Shown here piece after piece: positions 45,432-53,870 of a stretch of 64,000 nucleotides of DNA. The number at the start of each line of letters is the position of its first letter. Within the stretch, counting starts at the first letter, position 1. The stretch covers positions 1 to 64,000 of the forward strand of contig NZ_PXYK01000002.1 in assembly GCF_003012745.1 (NCBI RefSeq). Direction: 5' to 3'. A model generated the notes under the pieces. It was not told where the DNA came from and did not search any database. It saw only the letters and a program-made list of their open reading frames with translations. A program made the translations under genes and the position numbers. The DNA is from Kumtagia ephedrae (GTDB taxonomy: Bacteria; Pseudomonadota; Alphaproteobacteria; Rhizobiales; Rhizobiaceae).

Positions 45432-46819
45432 ATAACGACAAGGCCGCCGGGCCCGCCGCCGCGGTCGACCGGCTGATCGACGCCGAGCAGGCGCGCTTCG
45501 CTGCCACGCATCCGCGCTCGGCGGAAGCGTGGGCGCGCGGCCGCCAGCACTTCCTCTACGGCGGGCCTTCGCACTGGATGCGCCGCTGGGCCGGCGGCTT
45601 TCCGGTTTATGTCGAGAAGGCTGAGGGCTGCCACGTCCGCGACATCGACGGGCATGACTATGTCGATTTCTGCCTGGGCGACACCGGCGGCATGTGCGGC
45701 CATGCGCCGGAAGCAGTGACGCGCGCCGCCACCGAGCAGCTCCGCCGCGGCACCACGCACATGATGCCGACCGAGGACAGTCTTTGGGTCGGCGAGGAAC
45801 TCGCGCGCCGCTTCGGCCTGCCTTACTGGACGCTGACCACCTCGGCCACGGACGCCAATCGCGGCGCGATCCGCATCGCCCGCATGATCACCGGCCGCGA
45901 CAAGGTGCTCGTCTTTTCCGGCTGCTATCATGGCGGCATCGACGAGGCGCATGTCGAGCTGCACGAGGGCCGCATGCGCATGCGCAACATGATTCACCCG
46001 AACGGCGTGGATCATGCGCGCGTGTCGACGGTGGTGCAGTTCAACGACGTCGCCGCGCTCGAGGCGGCGCTGGCGCCGGGCGACGTCGCCTGCGTGCTCA
46101 TGGAGCCGCTGATGACGAATTTCGGCATGATCCCGGTCGCCGACGGTTTTCACCAGGCCGTCCGCGCCGCCACACGCCGGACCGGCACCCTGCTCGTCAT
46201 CGACGAGACGCACACGATTTCCTGCGGTCCCGGCGGATATACCCGGCTGCACGGGCTGGAGCCGGACATCTTCGTTGCCGGCAAGGCGATCGCCGGCGGC
46301 ATACCGGCCGGCATCTTCGGCCTCGACGAAGCCATCGCGGCGCGGCTCTGGGACGTGGTGCCGCACGTCAACCCGCGGCAGCGCCAGTCCTCGCATTTCG
46401 GCATCGGCGGCACGCTCGCCGGCAACGCCTTGACCATCGCCACGATGCGCGCGGTACTGGAGGAGATCCTGACGCCGCGGAACTACGAGAACATGATCGC
46501 CCGCGCCGGCGAGCTGGCGGACGCGGCCCGTGCCGTTATCGCGCGCCATGCGCTGCCCTGGCACGTCACCCAGATCGGCGCGCGGGCCGAGATCATGTTC
46601 ACGCCGGTGCCGCCGCGCAATGCCGCCGAGGTGGCGGCGACGCGGCGCGGTGATCTCGAGACGCTGCTCCACGCCTTCTACATGAACGAGGGCATACTGG
46701 TAACGCCGTTCCACACCATGTTCCTGATGTGCCCGGCGACGACGCCCGCGGATGTCGCCCGCCATGCCGGGGTTTTCGAGCGCTTCGCGGCGATGGCGCG
46801 CGCGCAGGGCGTGGCCTGA
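45416..46819 (+). CDS. Class-III aminotransferase, glutamate-1-semialdehyde-mutase-like
   Basis: 467 aa. GSA-aminomutase-like subgroup: CLGDTGGMCGHAPEAV, YHGGIDEAHVEL, Asp263 in VIDETHT, PLP lysine Lys290 in VAGKAIAGGIPAG. The subgroup's TTSATDANRGAIRIAR replaces the GSA motif SGTEA, so this is not the haem-pathway enzyme; it is a catabolic aminotransferase. Overlap of 16 bp with the aldehyde dehydrogenase. A second class-III aminotransferase lies on the opposite arm of the IclR locus. Confidence 0.88.
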   Translation: MDFALNNDKAAGPAAAVDRLIDAEQARFAATHPRSAEAWARGRQHFLYGGPSHWMRRWAGGFPVYVEKAEGCHVRDIDGHDYVDFCLGDTGGMCGHAPEAVTRAATEQLRRGTTHMMPTEDSLWVGEELARRFGLPYWTLTTSATDANRGAIRIARMITGRDKVLVFSGCYHGGIDEAHVELHEGRMRMRNMIHPNGVDHARVSTVVQFNDVAALEAALAPGDVACVLMEPLMTNFGMIPVADGFHQAVRAATRRTGTLLVIDETHTISCGPGGYTRLHGLEPDIFVAGKAIAGGIPAGIFGLDEAIAARLWDVVPHVNPRQRQSSHFGIGGTLAGNALTIATMRAVLEEILTPRNYENMIARAGELADAARAVIARHALPWHVTQIGARAEIMFTPVPPRNAAEVAATRRGDLETLLHAFYMNEGILVTPFHTMFLMCPATTPADVARHAGVFERFAAMARAQGVA

Positions 46820-46822
46820 GCC

Positions 46823-47614
46823 ATGGCCTTCGACCTCTCCGGGCGGGTGGCGCTGGTGACTGGCGGCGGGCGCGGCATCGGCGCAGCGATCGTCACCCGC
46901 CTCGCCGAGGCCGGCGCGCGGGTCGCAATCTGCAACCGCACGCCGGAGCCGGCGGAGGCACTGGTCACGCAACTGGGGTCGCGAGGCCTTGCCGCCTGCA
47001 CGGTCGCCTGGCCGGGTACGGGCCGGGCGGCGATCCGCGGCATGGTCGACCGGCTGGCCCACGCCGAGGGCCGGCTCGATATCGTGATCCACAATGCCGG
47101 CGGCTGCCCCTGGGCCTCCATCGAGGACCTTGACGAGGACAAGCTCTCCGCGGCGCTGGACATCAATCTCGACGCCTTCGTCTGGCTGGTGCAGGCGGCT
47201 GCGCCGCACATGCGGGCGAACGGCTTCGGGCGGCTGCTGGTCACGTCCTCCGTCTCGGCGCGGGTCGCCATGGGCGGCGGCGCCCATTATTCGGCCGCCA
47301 AGGCGGGCGTGAACGCCTTCGTTCGCGGCGCCGCCTTCGAGCTCGCACGCGACGGCATCACCGTCAACGGCGTCGAGCCGGGCTTCATCGCCAAGCCGGG
47401 CCGCGGCACGCTGTCGACGCCGCAAAAGCAGGCAGCCATCGGCCGCCACATCCCCGTGGGCCGCATGGGCGAGGCCGACGACGTGGCGCACGCCATGCTT
47501 TACCTCGCCTCGCCCGAGGCCAGATACACGACCGGCCAGACCATCGTGGTCGACGGCGGCGCCACGCTGCCGGAAACCGGCTATGCGGTCGAAGACAAAT
47601 GGGGCCTCGAATGA
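46823..47614 (+). CDS. SDR-family oxidoreductase
   Basis: 263 aa. TGGGRGIG (13-20), HNAGG (90-94), Ser142/143, Tyr156 and Lys160 in YSAAK, late GQTIVVDGGATLPE. Classical NAD(P)-dependent dehydrogenase of the FabG type. It starts 3 bp after the aminotransferase and its stop overlaps the next SDR start (ATGA). The residue after the second beta strand is Asn (CNRTPEP), which commonly goes with NADP preference. Confidence 0.88.
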   Translation: MAFDLSGRVALVTGGGRGIGAAIVTRLAEAGARVAICNRTPEPAEALVTQLGSRGLAACTVAWPGTGRAAIRGMVDRLAHAEGRLDIVIHNAGGCPWASIEDLDEDKLSAALDINLDAFVWLVQAAAPHMRANGFGRLLVTSSVSARVAMGGGAHYSAAKAGVNAFVRGAAFELARDGITVNGVEPGFIAKPGRGTLSTPQKQAAIGRHIPVGRMGEADDVAHAMLYLASPEARYTTGQTIVVDGGATLPETGYAVEDKWGLE

Positions 47615-48387
47615 CGGACCGGCTCGCGGGGCGCGTCGCGCTGATCACCGGAGCGGCGACGGGCATGGGCCGCGCCACCGCCGCGCTTTTCGCCCGCGAG
47701 GGCGCATCGGTGGTGCTGTTCGGGCTCGGCGGAGAAATGCTGGACGAGGCCGCGCGCGCGACGGGCGGTCGCGCCGTGCATGGCAGCGTCGCCGACAACG
47801 CCGACGTCGCGCGCGCTGTCGAGGCGTGCGGCGGCAGTCTGCACATCGTCGTCAACGCCGCGGGGATCATGCTGCCCGACACGCCGGAAACGCTCACCGA
47901 CGAGGCGTGGGAGGCTAGCCTTTCGGTCAACCTCACCGGCGCGATGAAGGTCTGCCGCGCCGCGATGCCGCTGCTCAAGGGCCGGCCCGGCGCCGCGATC
48001 GTCAACATCGCCTCCGTCGGCGCGTTCAACGGCGGCCCGGTCAACGCCGCCTATTCGGCGAGCAAGGCGGCGCTGGTGTCCTTCACCCGCACGCTCGCCT
48101 ACGCGCATGGCGCCGACGGCGTGCGCGCCAATGCGGTCGCCCCCGGCTGGGTGCGCACGCCGATGAGCGAATACGAGATGGAGGTAGCCGCACGCCAGAA
48201 CGGCACCTCCGCCGAAGCCGAGTTCACGGCACTCACGCAGCGCATCGCGCTGCGCCGCGTGGCGGAACCGGCCGAGATCGCCTCATGCTGCCTGTTCCTC
48301 GCTTCGGACGAGGCCTCCTTCGTCACCGGCGCCGTGCTGATCGCCGACGGCGGCGGACGGTCGCCGACGCACAATCGCGCCGTTTGA
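47611..48387 (+). CDS. SDR-family oxidoreductase
   Basis: 258 aa. TGAATGMG (13-20), NAAG (82-85), Ser135, Tyr148 and Lys152 (YSASK), GAVLIADGGG at the end. Start taken at the ATG inside the previous stop; an in-frame ATG 4 codons earlier is less well placed. Last gene of the tct operon; followed by a hairpin and the MarR gene. Confidence 0.88.
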   Translation: MTDRLAGRVALITGAATGMGRATAALFAREGASVVLFGLGGEMLDEAARATGGRAVHGSVADNADVARAVEACGGSLHIVVNAAGIMLPDTPETLTDEAWEASLSVNLTGAMKVCRAAMPLLKGRPGAAIVNIASVGAFNGGPVNAAYSASKAALVSFTRTLAYAHGADGVRANAVAPGWVRTPMSEYEMEVAARQNGTSAEAEFTALTQRIALRRVAEPAEIASCCLFLASDEASFVTGAVLIADGGGRSPTHNRAV

Positions 48388-48430
48388 CGCGGGCCTGCTC
48401 CCTTTCCAAACGCCCAAAGCAGTCCGGCAC

Positions 48431-48460
48431 GGCACGCCTCCATAGTGGAGGCCGCGTGCC
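48431..48460. terminator. Bulged GC hairpin after the tct operon
   Basis: GGCACG...CTCCA on the left pairs with TGGAG...CGTGCC on the right, with small internal bulges and a 4-nt ATAG loop. It lies 44 bp after the last SDR stop and 75 bp before hpaR. No T-run follows; possible terminator or leader hairpin. Confidence 0.4.
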
Positions 48461-48534
48461 GCTGGATTTGCTCCGGCCCCGTATCGCGTGTCAGATGGCG
48501 CGATCGTATAGACCCGCCTGCAGGACAAGGCCGC

Positions 48535-49032
48535 ATGAAGAACCGACGGTCCGAAACCGCCAAGCCGCGAACCGGAGAAACGGCTTCCACGCCGCGACCG
48601 GCCCGCCGCTCGCTGGCCATCGAGCTGCTGCGTGCGAGAGAGGCGGTCATGAGCCATTTCCGGCCGATACTGGCCGCGCACGACGTGAGCGAGCAGCAGT
48701 GGCGAGTGATCCGCGTGCTGTCCGAGGAGGGAACCCTCGACGCCACCGAGGTGGCGGAAAAGGCCTTCATCCTGCCGCCGAGCCTGACGCGCATGATCCG
48801 CTCGCTCGAGGAACGCGGCTTCATCACCAGGCAGAAGGACGAGGCCGACGGGCGCCGCGTGCTGCTCAGGCTCGCGCCGTCCGGCCAGGCCGTCATCGAC
48901 GCGGTCATGCCGCACAGCCTGCGCGCCTATGCCGAGATCGACGCGCGCTTCGGCGCCGAGCGGCGCGAACGGTTGCTGGAACTGCTCGGCGAGCTGGCCG
49001 CCCTGAAGGCCGACCGGCCGGCGTCGGAATAG
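48535..49032 (+). CDS. hpaR: MarR-family regulator of homoprotocatechuate degradation (HpaR)
   Basis: 165 aa from ATG 48535; a GTG-rich reading to 48445 is unlikely. The segments LAIELLRAREAVMSHFRPIL, SEQQWRVIRVLSEEG and FILPPSLTRMIRSLEERG follow the HpaR pattern of E. coli closely (LLQAREA.MS.FRPI, EQQWR..R.L, ILRPSLT...R.E..GL). The family represses hpa meta-cleavage operons and is released by hydroxyphenylacetate or homoprotocatechuate. Convergent with hpaH. A Pro/Thr/Arg-rich N-terminal extension of about 20 residues is additional. Confidence 0.88.
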   Translation: MKNRRSETAKPRTGETASTPRPARRSLAIELLRAREAVMSHFRPILAAHDVSEQQWRVIRVLSEEGTLDATEVAEKAFILPPSLTRMIRSLEERGFITRQKDEADGRRVLLRLAPSGQAVIDAVMPHSLRAYAEIDARFGAERRERLLELLGELAALKADRPASE

Positions 49033-49110
49033 GAGCTGTCGGCCTTCAGGCCAGCAGGCTCGTCCTCGCCCCGACCGCCAATCAGCAACGCCGGCAATTG
49101 GCGGAGCGGA

Positions 49111-49914
49111 TCAGGCGAAGAACAGGCCGACCGATCCATACGGCCCGAAGTCGGCAAGGATGGTGTCGCCGTGGCGCGCTTCGATCGGACGGATGAACGA
49201 TCCGGCCAGCACGATCTGGCCGGCGTCGATGCCCTCGCCGTAGCGCGCGAGCCGGTTCGCCAGCCAGGCGACGCCGCGGGCCGGCTGGTTGAGGACGCCG
49301 GCGCCGAGGCCCGTCTCCTCCACCTCGCCGTTGCGGGTGACGATCGCGCCCATCCAGCGCATGTCTACCTGGTCCGGCCGCACAGCGCGGCCGCCGGTGA
49401 CGACGCCGGCATTGGCGGCATTGTCGGAAATGGTGTCGAAGATGGTGCGCGCCTTCTTCGACGCCGGGTCGACGCGCACGATGCGGGTATCGAGGATTTC
49501 CAGCGCCGGCGTGACGTAGTCCGCCGCATTGAGCACGTCGAAGACGGTGACTCCAGGACCCTTCAGCGGCGCCTTCATGATGAAGGCGATCTCGGCCTCG
49601 ATGCGCGGCTGAATGAAGCGGTCGGCAGGAACCGTCGCGCCGTCCTCGAACACCATGTCGTCGAGCAGAACGCCGGAATCCGGAATATCGATGTTGAGGG
49701 CATACTGCATGGCCTTCGAGGTCAGGCCGATCTTCCAGCCGATCGGCTTGCGCCCCGCCGCCAGCTTCCGTTTCATCCAGGCCGCCTGGATCGCGTAGGC
49801 GTCGTCCATGTCGATCGCCGGATGCGCGAGCGACAGCAGGCCGATCTGCCGGCGCGTCCGTTCCGCCTCGTCGAGGTTTTGCGCCGCCGCTTCGATCTCA
49901 TCCGGTTTCATCAT
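49111..49914 (-). CDS. hpaH: 2-oxo-hepta-3-ene-1,7-dioate hydratase
   Basis: 267 aa, FAH/MhpD-like hydratase family: AIQAAWMKRKLAAGRKPIGWKIGLTS (by segments KLAAGRKPIGWK and GLTSKAMQ), PRIEAEIAFIM with the metal-binding acidic residues, and GVLNQPARGVAWLANRL. It adds water to the dienoate formed after HpaG in homoprotocatechuate breakdown. ATG overlaps the hpaG stop (ATGATG); an ATG three bases later is equivalent. Last gene of the hpa operon. Confidence 0.9.
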   Translation of the reverse strand: MMKPDEIEAAAQNLDEAERTRRQIGLLSLAHPAIDMDDAYAIQAAWMKRKLAAGRKPIGWKIGLTSKAMQYALNIDIPDSGVLLDDMVFEDGATVPADRFIQPRIEAEIAFIMKAPLKGPGVTVFDVLNAADYVTPALEILDTRIVRVDPASKKARTIFDTISDNAANAGVVTGGRAVRPDQVDMRWMGAIVTRNGEVEETGLGAGVLNQPARGVAWLANRLARYGEGIDAGQIVLAGSFIRPIEARHGDTILADFGPYGSVGLFFA

Positions 49915-50795
49915 GACGCGGCCTCGTCGGCGATGGTGTTCCGCAGGACGCCGATCCCCTCGGCCTCGACCTCGACGACGTCGCCAGGCTTCAGCCAGAC
50001 CGGCGGATCGAAACGCGCGCCGGCGCCGGTCGGCGTGCCGGTGACGATCACGTCGCCCGGAACCAGCGTCGTGAAGGTCGAGACATAGCCGATGATCCGG
50101 CGGAAGGAAAAGATCATCCGGCCGGTGCGGTCGCTCTGACGCACCTCGCCGTTGACGCGGGTCTCGAGCCGGATGTCGGCGAGCTGGCTTTCGTCCGTGT
50201 AGGGAATCAGCCACGGGCCCATGGCGCCGCTGCGATCGAAATTCTTGCCCTGGGTGACGTTGAATTTCGCATGCCGCACCCAGTCGCGGATGGTGCCTTC
50301 GTTGCAGAGCGAAACGGCCGCGATGTGGTCGAGCGCGTCTGCCTCCGGAATGCGCCGGCCGCCCTTGCCGATGAAGATGACGACCTCGCCCTCGTAGTCG
50401 AGCTGGGGGCTTTCGGGAGGACGGATCAGCGGCTGCCCGTGACCGGTGAAGGATCGCGGGAAGCGGATGAACAGGGAAGGGTTGGAGGGTGCCGCCTGGC
50501 CGTCCTTGTACTCTTCATTGCGGTCGGGGAAGTTGACCCCGACGCAGATGATCTTCTCCGGCGACGGAACCGGTATCTCGAAGCGGATATCGTCCAGCGG
50601 CAGGTCCGGCGCGCGCCCCGCATTGTCCTCGGCCAGGGCGACCAGCGCGCCGTCCTCTACGACCGCGCGCAAGCTCGGCCAGCGCGCCGCGTGACGCGCG
50701 GAGAGATCGATCACGCCGCCGGCGACGGCGAGGCCATAGCCGTGCCGGCCCTGCCGGCTGAAGCTCAGGAATCTTGGACGCATGTCGTCGGCCAT
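49911..50795 (-). CDS. hpaG: FAH-family isomerase/decarboxylase (HpaG-like)
   Basis: 294 aa, single FAH domain: IICVGVNFPDRNEEYKDG, DYEGEVVIFIGKGGRRI with the metal-binding Glu pair, NFDRSGAMGPWLIP and GDVIVTGTPTGAG. It would decarboxylate/isomerise 5-oxo-pent-3-ene-1,2,5-tricarboxylate. E. coli HpaG is a two-FAH-domain protein of about 430 aa; this is a single-domain version, as in many alphaproteobacteria, so the isomerase part may be done by HpaF or another protein. Start at 50795 or the second ATG at 50783. Confidence 0.8.
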   Translation of the reverse strand: MADDMRPRFLSFSRQGRHGYGLAVAGGVIDLSARHAARWPSLRAVVEDGALVALAEDNAGRAPDLPLDDIRFEIPVPSPEKIICVGVNFPDRNEEYKDGQAAPSNPSLFIRFPRSFTGHGQPLIRPPESPQLDYEGEVVIFIGKGGRRIPEADALDHIAAVSLCNEGTIRDWVRHAKFNVTQGKNFDRSGAMGPWLIPYTDESQLADIRLETRVNGEVRQSDRTGRMIFSFRRIIGYVSTFTTLVPGDVIVTGTPTGAGARFDPPVWLKPGDVVEVEAEGIGVLRNTIADEAAS

Positions 50796-50803
50796 CCTTT
50801 CGG

Positions 50804-51784
50804 TCAGGGGGCGATGATCGGCTGCGCGTTCAGTTGCGCGTCGACGACATCCGTGCCGGCGAACAGGCTGCCGTGCTCGAACCAGGATTTCGGCGCCGCC
50901 GCCCCCCACAGGGTCTGGCGCTGCGGATCCTTGAGGTCCCATCGGATCGGCTCGAGGTCGGGATCGACGGTCTGGTAGTCGGAGCAGTAGATCTCGATCC
51001 GGTGACCGTCGGGGTCGAGCACGTAGAGGAAGAACGCGTTGGATATGCCGTGCCGGCCAGGACCGCGCTCGATATTGGCGAGCCAGCCCGTGGTCGACAT
51101 CAGGTCGAGCAGGTCGATGATGTTGAGCGGCGTCGGCACCCAGAAGGCGGTGTGATGGAGACGCGGCCCGCGGCCATTGGTGAAGGCGATGTCGTGAACG
51201 CCGCCCTTGCGATGCGTCCAGGCCGCCCACAAGCGCTTCGTGTCCTCGTCCTCGGTGTATTCGGTCACCCGGAAGCCGATTTCGTTGAAGAACGCGACCG
51301 ATTCGTCGACATTCGGCGAAAAGCAGTTGAAATGATCGATGCGCAGCGGCTTCACGCCCCTGTAGAGCGCGTATTTCTGGTGGATCGGCGGCAGACGGTC
51401 CATCTTCGAGTAGAATTCGAGGGGAATGCCGTGCGGGTCGCGGGTCCGGAAGGTGCGGGACTGGTAGGGCCGCTCGACCCACTCGACCGGCAGGCCTCTG
51501 CCTTCGAAGAAGCCGGCGGCCTTGTCGAGGTCGTCCTCGGCGAACACCTTGAAGCCGAGATCGCGGGCTTCCGCTCTGTCGCACCTCCTGAGCACGATGC
51601 AGTGATGGCCCCGCTCCTCCATGGCGCGCAGGTAGATGGCGTCGGCGGTCTCGTCGGTGACCTGGAGCCCCAGCGTGTCGACGTAGAAGGCGCGCGACCG
51701 GGCAAGGTCGGTTACGCCGAACTCGACATGGCTGAGCCGCACGATGTTGAACGGCGGATAGAGGTTCGGCTTGGGGATCGGCAT
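50804..51784 (-). CDS. hpaD: Homoprotocatechuate 2,3-dioxygenase (type I extradiol)
   Basis: 326 aa two-domain vicinal-oxygen-chelate protein. Metal ligands His151 (IDHFNCF), His210 (RLHHTAFWV) and Glu264 (HRIEIYCSDY) agree with the positions in Brevibacterium HPCD within 4 residues. It cleaves the ring of 3,4-dihydroxyphenylacetate next to the hydroxyls using Fe(II) or Mn(II). ATG with GGAGGAG 7 nt upstream. It lies 8 bp from hpaG and 59 bp after hpaE. Longer N-terminal readings carry no domain. Confidence 0.91.
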   Translation of the reverse strand: MPIPKPNLYPPFNIVRLSHVEFGVTDLARSRAFYVDTLGLQVTDETADAIYLRAMEERGHHCIVLRRCDRAEARDLGFKVFAEDDLDKAAGFFEGRGLPVEWVERPYQSRTFRTRDPHGIPLEFYSKMDRLPPIHQKYALYRGVKPLRIDHFNCFSPNVDESVAFFNEIGFRVTEYTEDEDTKRLWAAWTHRKGGVHDIAFTNGRGPRLHHTAFWVPTPLNIIDLLDLMSTTGWLANIERGPGRHGISNAFFLYVLDPDGHRIEIYCSDYQTVDPDLEPIRWDLKDPQRQTLWGAAAPKSWFEHGSLFAGTDVVDAQLNAQPIIAP

Positions 51785-51843
51785 CGATGTCTCCTCCTGC
51801 CCGCCGGACGCGGCGGCGGGCCTGTCCCGGCTGATGCCCGCGA

Positions 51844-53361
51844 TCAGCCGCCCAGCTTCTGGATGGCATGGGCCTTCGTCGCGAAGGCGACGTTCTTCGT
51901 CTCCATGTAGAAGTCGAAGGACCAGTCGCCGCCATCGCGGCCGATGCCCGAATTCTTGACGCCGCCGAACGGCGTCGGCAGATGGCGCACGTTTTCCGAG
52001 TTCACCCAGATCATGCCGGCCTCGAGCGCGTCCGAGAACCGGAAGGCGCGGGTGACGTCCGACGTCCACAGATAGGCCGCGAGGCCGTAGCGGACGTCGT
52101 TGGCAAGCGCCAGCGCCTCGGTCTCGCCCTCGAAGGGGATCGCCGTCAGCACCGGGCCGAATATCTCTTCCTGGGCGACGCGCATGCCGTTGTTCGCGCC
52201 GGCGAACAGTGTCGGCTGCACATAACAGCCTCCCCCCGGGCCCTCGGCCTTGCCGCCGCCGGCCATCACCGTCGCGCCTTCCGACCGGCCGACCTCGATG
52301 TAGTCGAGCACCTTCCTCTCGTGCACCGGATGGATGAGCGGGCCGATCACCGTTTCCGGGTCGAGCGGATGGCCTATCCTGATGCGCTTGGCCTTTTCAG
52401 CGACCAGCGCGGTGAACCGGTCGTGGACGCCCGCTTCGACGAGCAGCCTCGACGACGACGTACAGCGCTCGCCGTTCAGCGAATAGATCATGAAGACGGC
52501 GGCGTCGGCGGCGCGTTCGAGATCGGCATCGGCGAAGACGACGACGGGATTCTTGCCGCCGAGCTCGAAATGCACGCGCTTCAGCGTATCAGCGCCCTGC
52601 TTCATGATCAGCGAGCCGGTGCGGCTCTCGCCGACGAAGCCGATCGCCTTGATCAGCGGATGCTCGGTGAGCGCGCGGCCGGCCTCCTCGCCGAAACCGT
52701 TGACGAGATTCCAGACGCCCTTGGGCAGCCCCGCCCCCTCCGCGATCTCGACCAGCAGCCTGGCCGTCAGCGGCGAAAGCTCGGCAGGCTTGTGGACGAT
52801 GGTGCAGCCGGCGGCGAGCGCCGGAGCGATCTTCCAGGTCGACAGCATGAAGGGCGTGTTCCACGGCGTGATGATGCCTACCGGGCCGATCGGGACACGG
52901 GTCGTCATGTTGACCTGGCCCTCGGCGCGCAAGGCCCTGCCGTCGCGCGCCTCCGGCGCCTTGTCGGCGAAGAAGCGGAAATTCTCGGCGCCGCGCAGCG
53001 CCGCCTTGGACATGAACTTCAGCGCCTGGCCGGTGTCCATGCATTCGACGAAGGCAATTTCCTCCGCACGCGCCACGATGGCGTCGGCGATCGCGTGCAG
53101 CACCGCCTTGCGCTTCTCGCCGGGCATCGCCGTCCATTCCGCGAACGCCGCCTTCGCGGCCTTTGCCGCCCGGTCGACGTCGGCGGCCTTGCCGCGCGCG
53201 ACCGCCGCCAGCGGTTTCAGGTCGATCGGCGATATGGTCTCGAAAACGGAGCCGTCCTCAGCGGGCACATCCTCGCCGCCGATGCGGTTGAGCACGCCGC
53301 GCTCCCGGAAGCCGGCGAGATAGTTTTCCGCCCTGGAGAGGTTCTCTTGCAGCTTGGACAT
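51844..53361 (-). CDS. hpaE: 5-carboxymethyl-2-hydroxymuconate semialdehyde dehydrogenase
   Basis: 505 aa aldehyde dehydrogenase with Asn168 (PWNTP), Glu266 (FELGGKNP) and Cys300 (LNGERCTSSSR); the GERCT cysteine motif is characteristic of the HpaE/AldA-type subgroup. It oxidises the ring-cleavage semialdehyde with NAD. Starts after a 33-bp gap from hpaF. Position between hpaD and hpaF supports the assignment. Confidence 0.91.
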   Translation of the reverse strand: MSKLQENLSRAENYLAGFRERGVLNRIGGEDVPAEDGSVFETISPIDLKPLAAVARGKAADVDRAAKAAKAAFAEWTAMPGEKRKAVLHAIADAIVARAEEIAFVECMDTGQALKFMSKAALRGAENFRFFADKAPEARDGRALRAEGQVNMTTRVPIGPVGIITPWNTPFMLSTWKIAPALAAGCTIVHKPAELSPLTARLLVEIAEGAGLPKGVWNLVNGFGEEAGRALTEHPLIKAIGFVGESRTGSLIMKQGADTLKRVHFELGGKNPVVVFADADLERAADAAVFMIYSLNGERCTSSSRLLVEAGVHDRFTALVAEKAKRIRIGHPLDPETVIGPLIHPVHERKVLDYIEVGRSEGATVMAGGGKAEGPGGGCYVQPTLFAGANNGMRVAQEEIFGPVLTAIPFEGETEALALANDVRYGLAAYLWTSDVTRAFRFSDALEAGMIWVNSENVRHLPTPFGGVKNSGIGRDGGDWSFDFYMETKNVAFATKAHAIQKLGG

Positions 53362-53394
53362 CGTCTGTTTCCTGACTGGCCCCGGCGACGGAAC

Positions 53395-53781
53395 CTACCT
53401 GCCGCGCAGGCGCTGATGGATGGCGTTGCGCTTCCAGCTCAGATCGGAATCAATCTCCCGGATCTCCAGCGAGAGCGCGAAGTGCGGGCTGGCGAAGAGC
53501 GACTCCAGCACATCCTGCGCCGTCCGGAAAATCGCCTCGCCCACCTGCCTGCATTCCTCGATCGTTCGGCCCTTGCCGATGCGGAAGTTGAGATCCACGA
53601 AGGCGTTCTCCGGCAGGCGGTCGGCGATCGCATAGTGGTCCGCACGCAGGGCACGGACACGCACCGCGCCAACCTCGAACAGGCCGGACGCCAGCACGGT
53701 CGCCAGCAGCCGGTCACACAGGCCGGCGATGTCGGCGCGGCCGTCGAGATTGGCCGAGTACTCCACGATCAGATGCGGCAA
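53395..53781 (-). CDS. hpaF: 5-carboxymethyl-2-hydroxymuconate delta-isomerase
   Basis: 128 aa, tautomerase superfamily. Pro2 right after the initiator Met is the catalytic base (MPHLIVEYSANL), which fixes the start. RTIEECRQVGEAIFRTAQDVL and ISLEIREID-like LSLEIREIDSDLSWKRNAI match the HpaF/HpcD family. It isomerises the muconate formed by HpaE. An operator-like palindrome lies 22 bp upstream, so a promoter probably starts here. Confidence 0.9.
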   Translation of the reverse strand: MPHLIVEYSANLDGRADIAGLCDRLLATVLASGLFEVGAVRVRALRADHYAIADRLPENAFVDLNFRIGKGRTIEECRQVGEAIFRTAQDVLESLFASPHFALSLEIREIDSDLSWKRNAIHQRLRGR

Positions 53782-53802
53782 GGTTCCTCCCGTGCGGCTT
53801 TA

Positions 53803-53820
53803 TACTTAACGTGTTAAATA
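53803..53820. promoter_or_regulatory. Palindrome TACTTAACGTGTTAAATA upstream of hpaF
   Basis: TTAAC-GT-GTTAA core with the outer TA/TA also pairing and one mismatched pair; 18 bp in the only AT-rich part of the 89-bp gap between hpaF and hpaC. Size and AT-rich symmetry suit a MarR-family operator, and HpaR is encoded at the other end of the operon. This would make hpaFEDGH a separately controlled unit from hpaBC. Confidence 0.7.
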
Positions 53821-53870
53821 GATGACGGGTTGTCAAGCGATTTCTCGCGCGGAGCGCCCGACCGGGAAGG

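Noticed and set aside
45416-46819. Haem-pathway glutamate-1-semialdehyde aminomutase (hemL)
   Set aside because: It lacks the expected gabaculine-site/SGTEA motif and lies in a transport and catabolism operon.
45308-47491. 727-residue minus-strand frame
   Set aside because: Antisense to aminotransferase and SDR genes with intact catalytic motifs on the plus strand.
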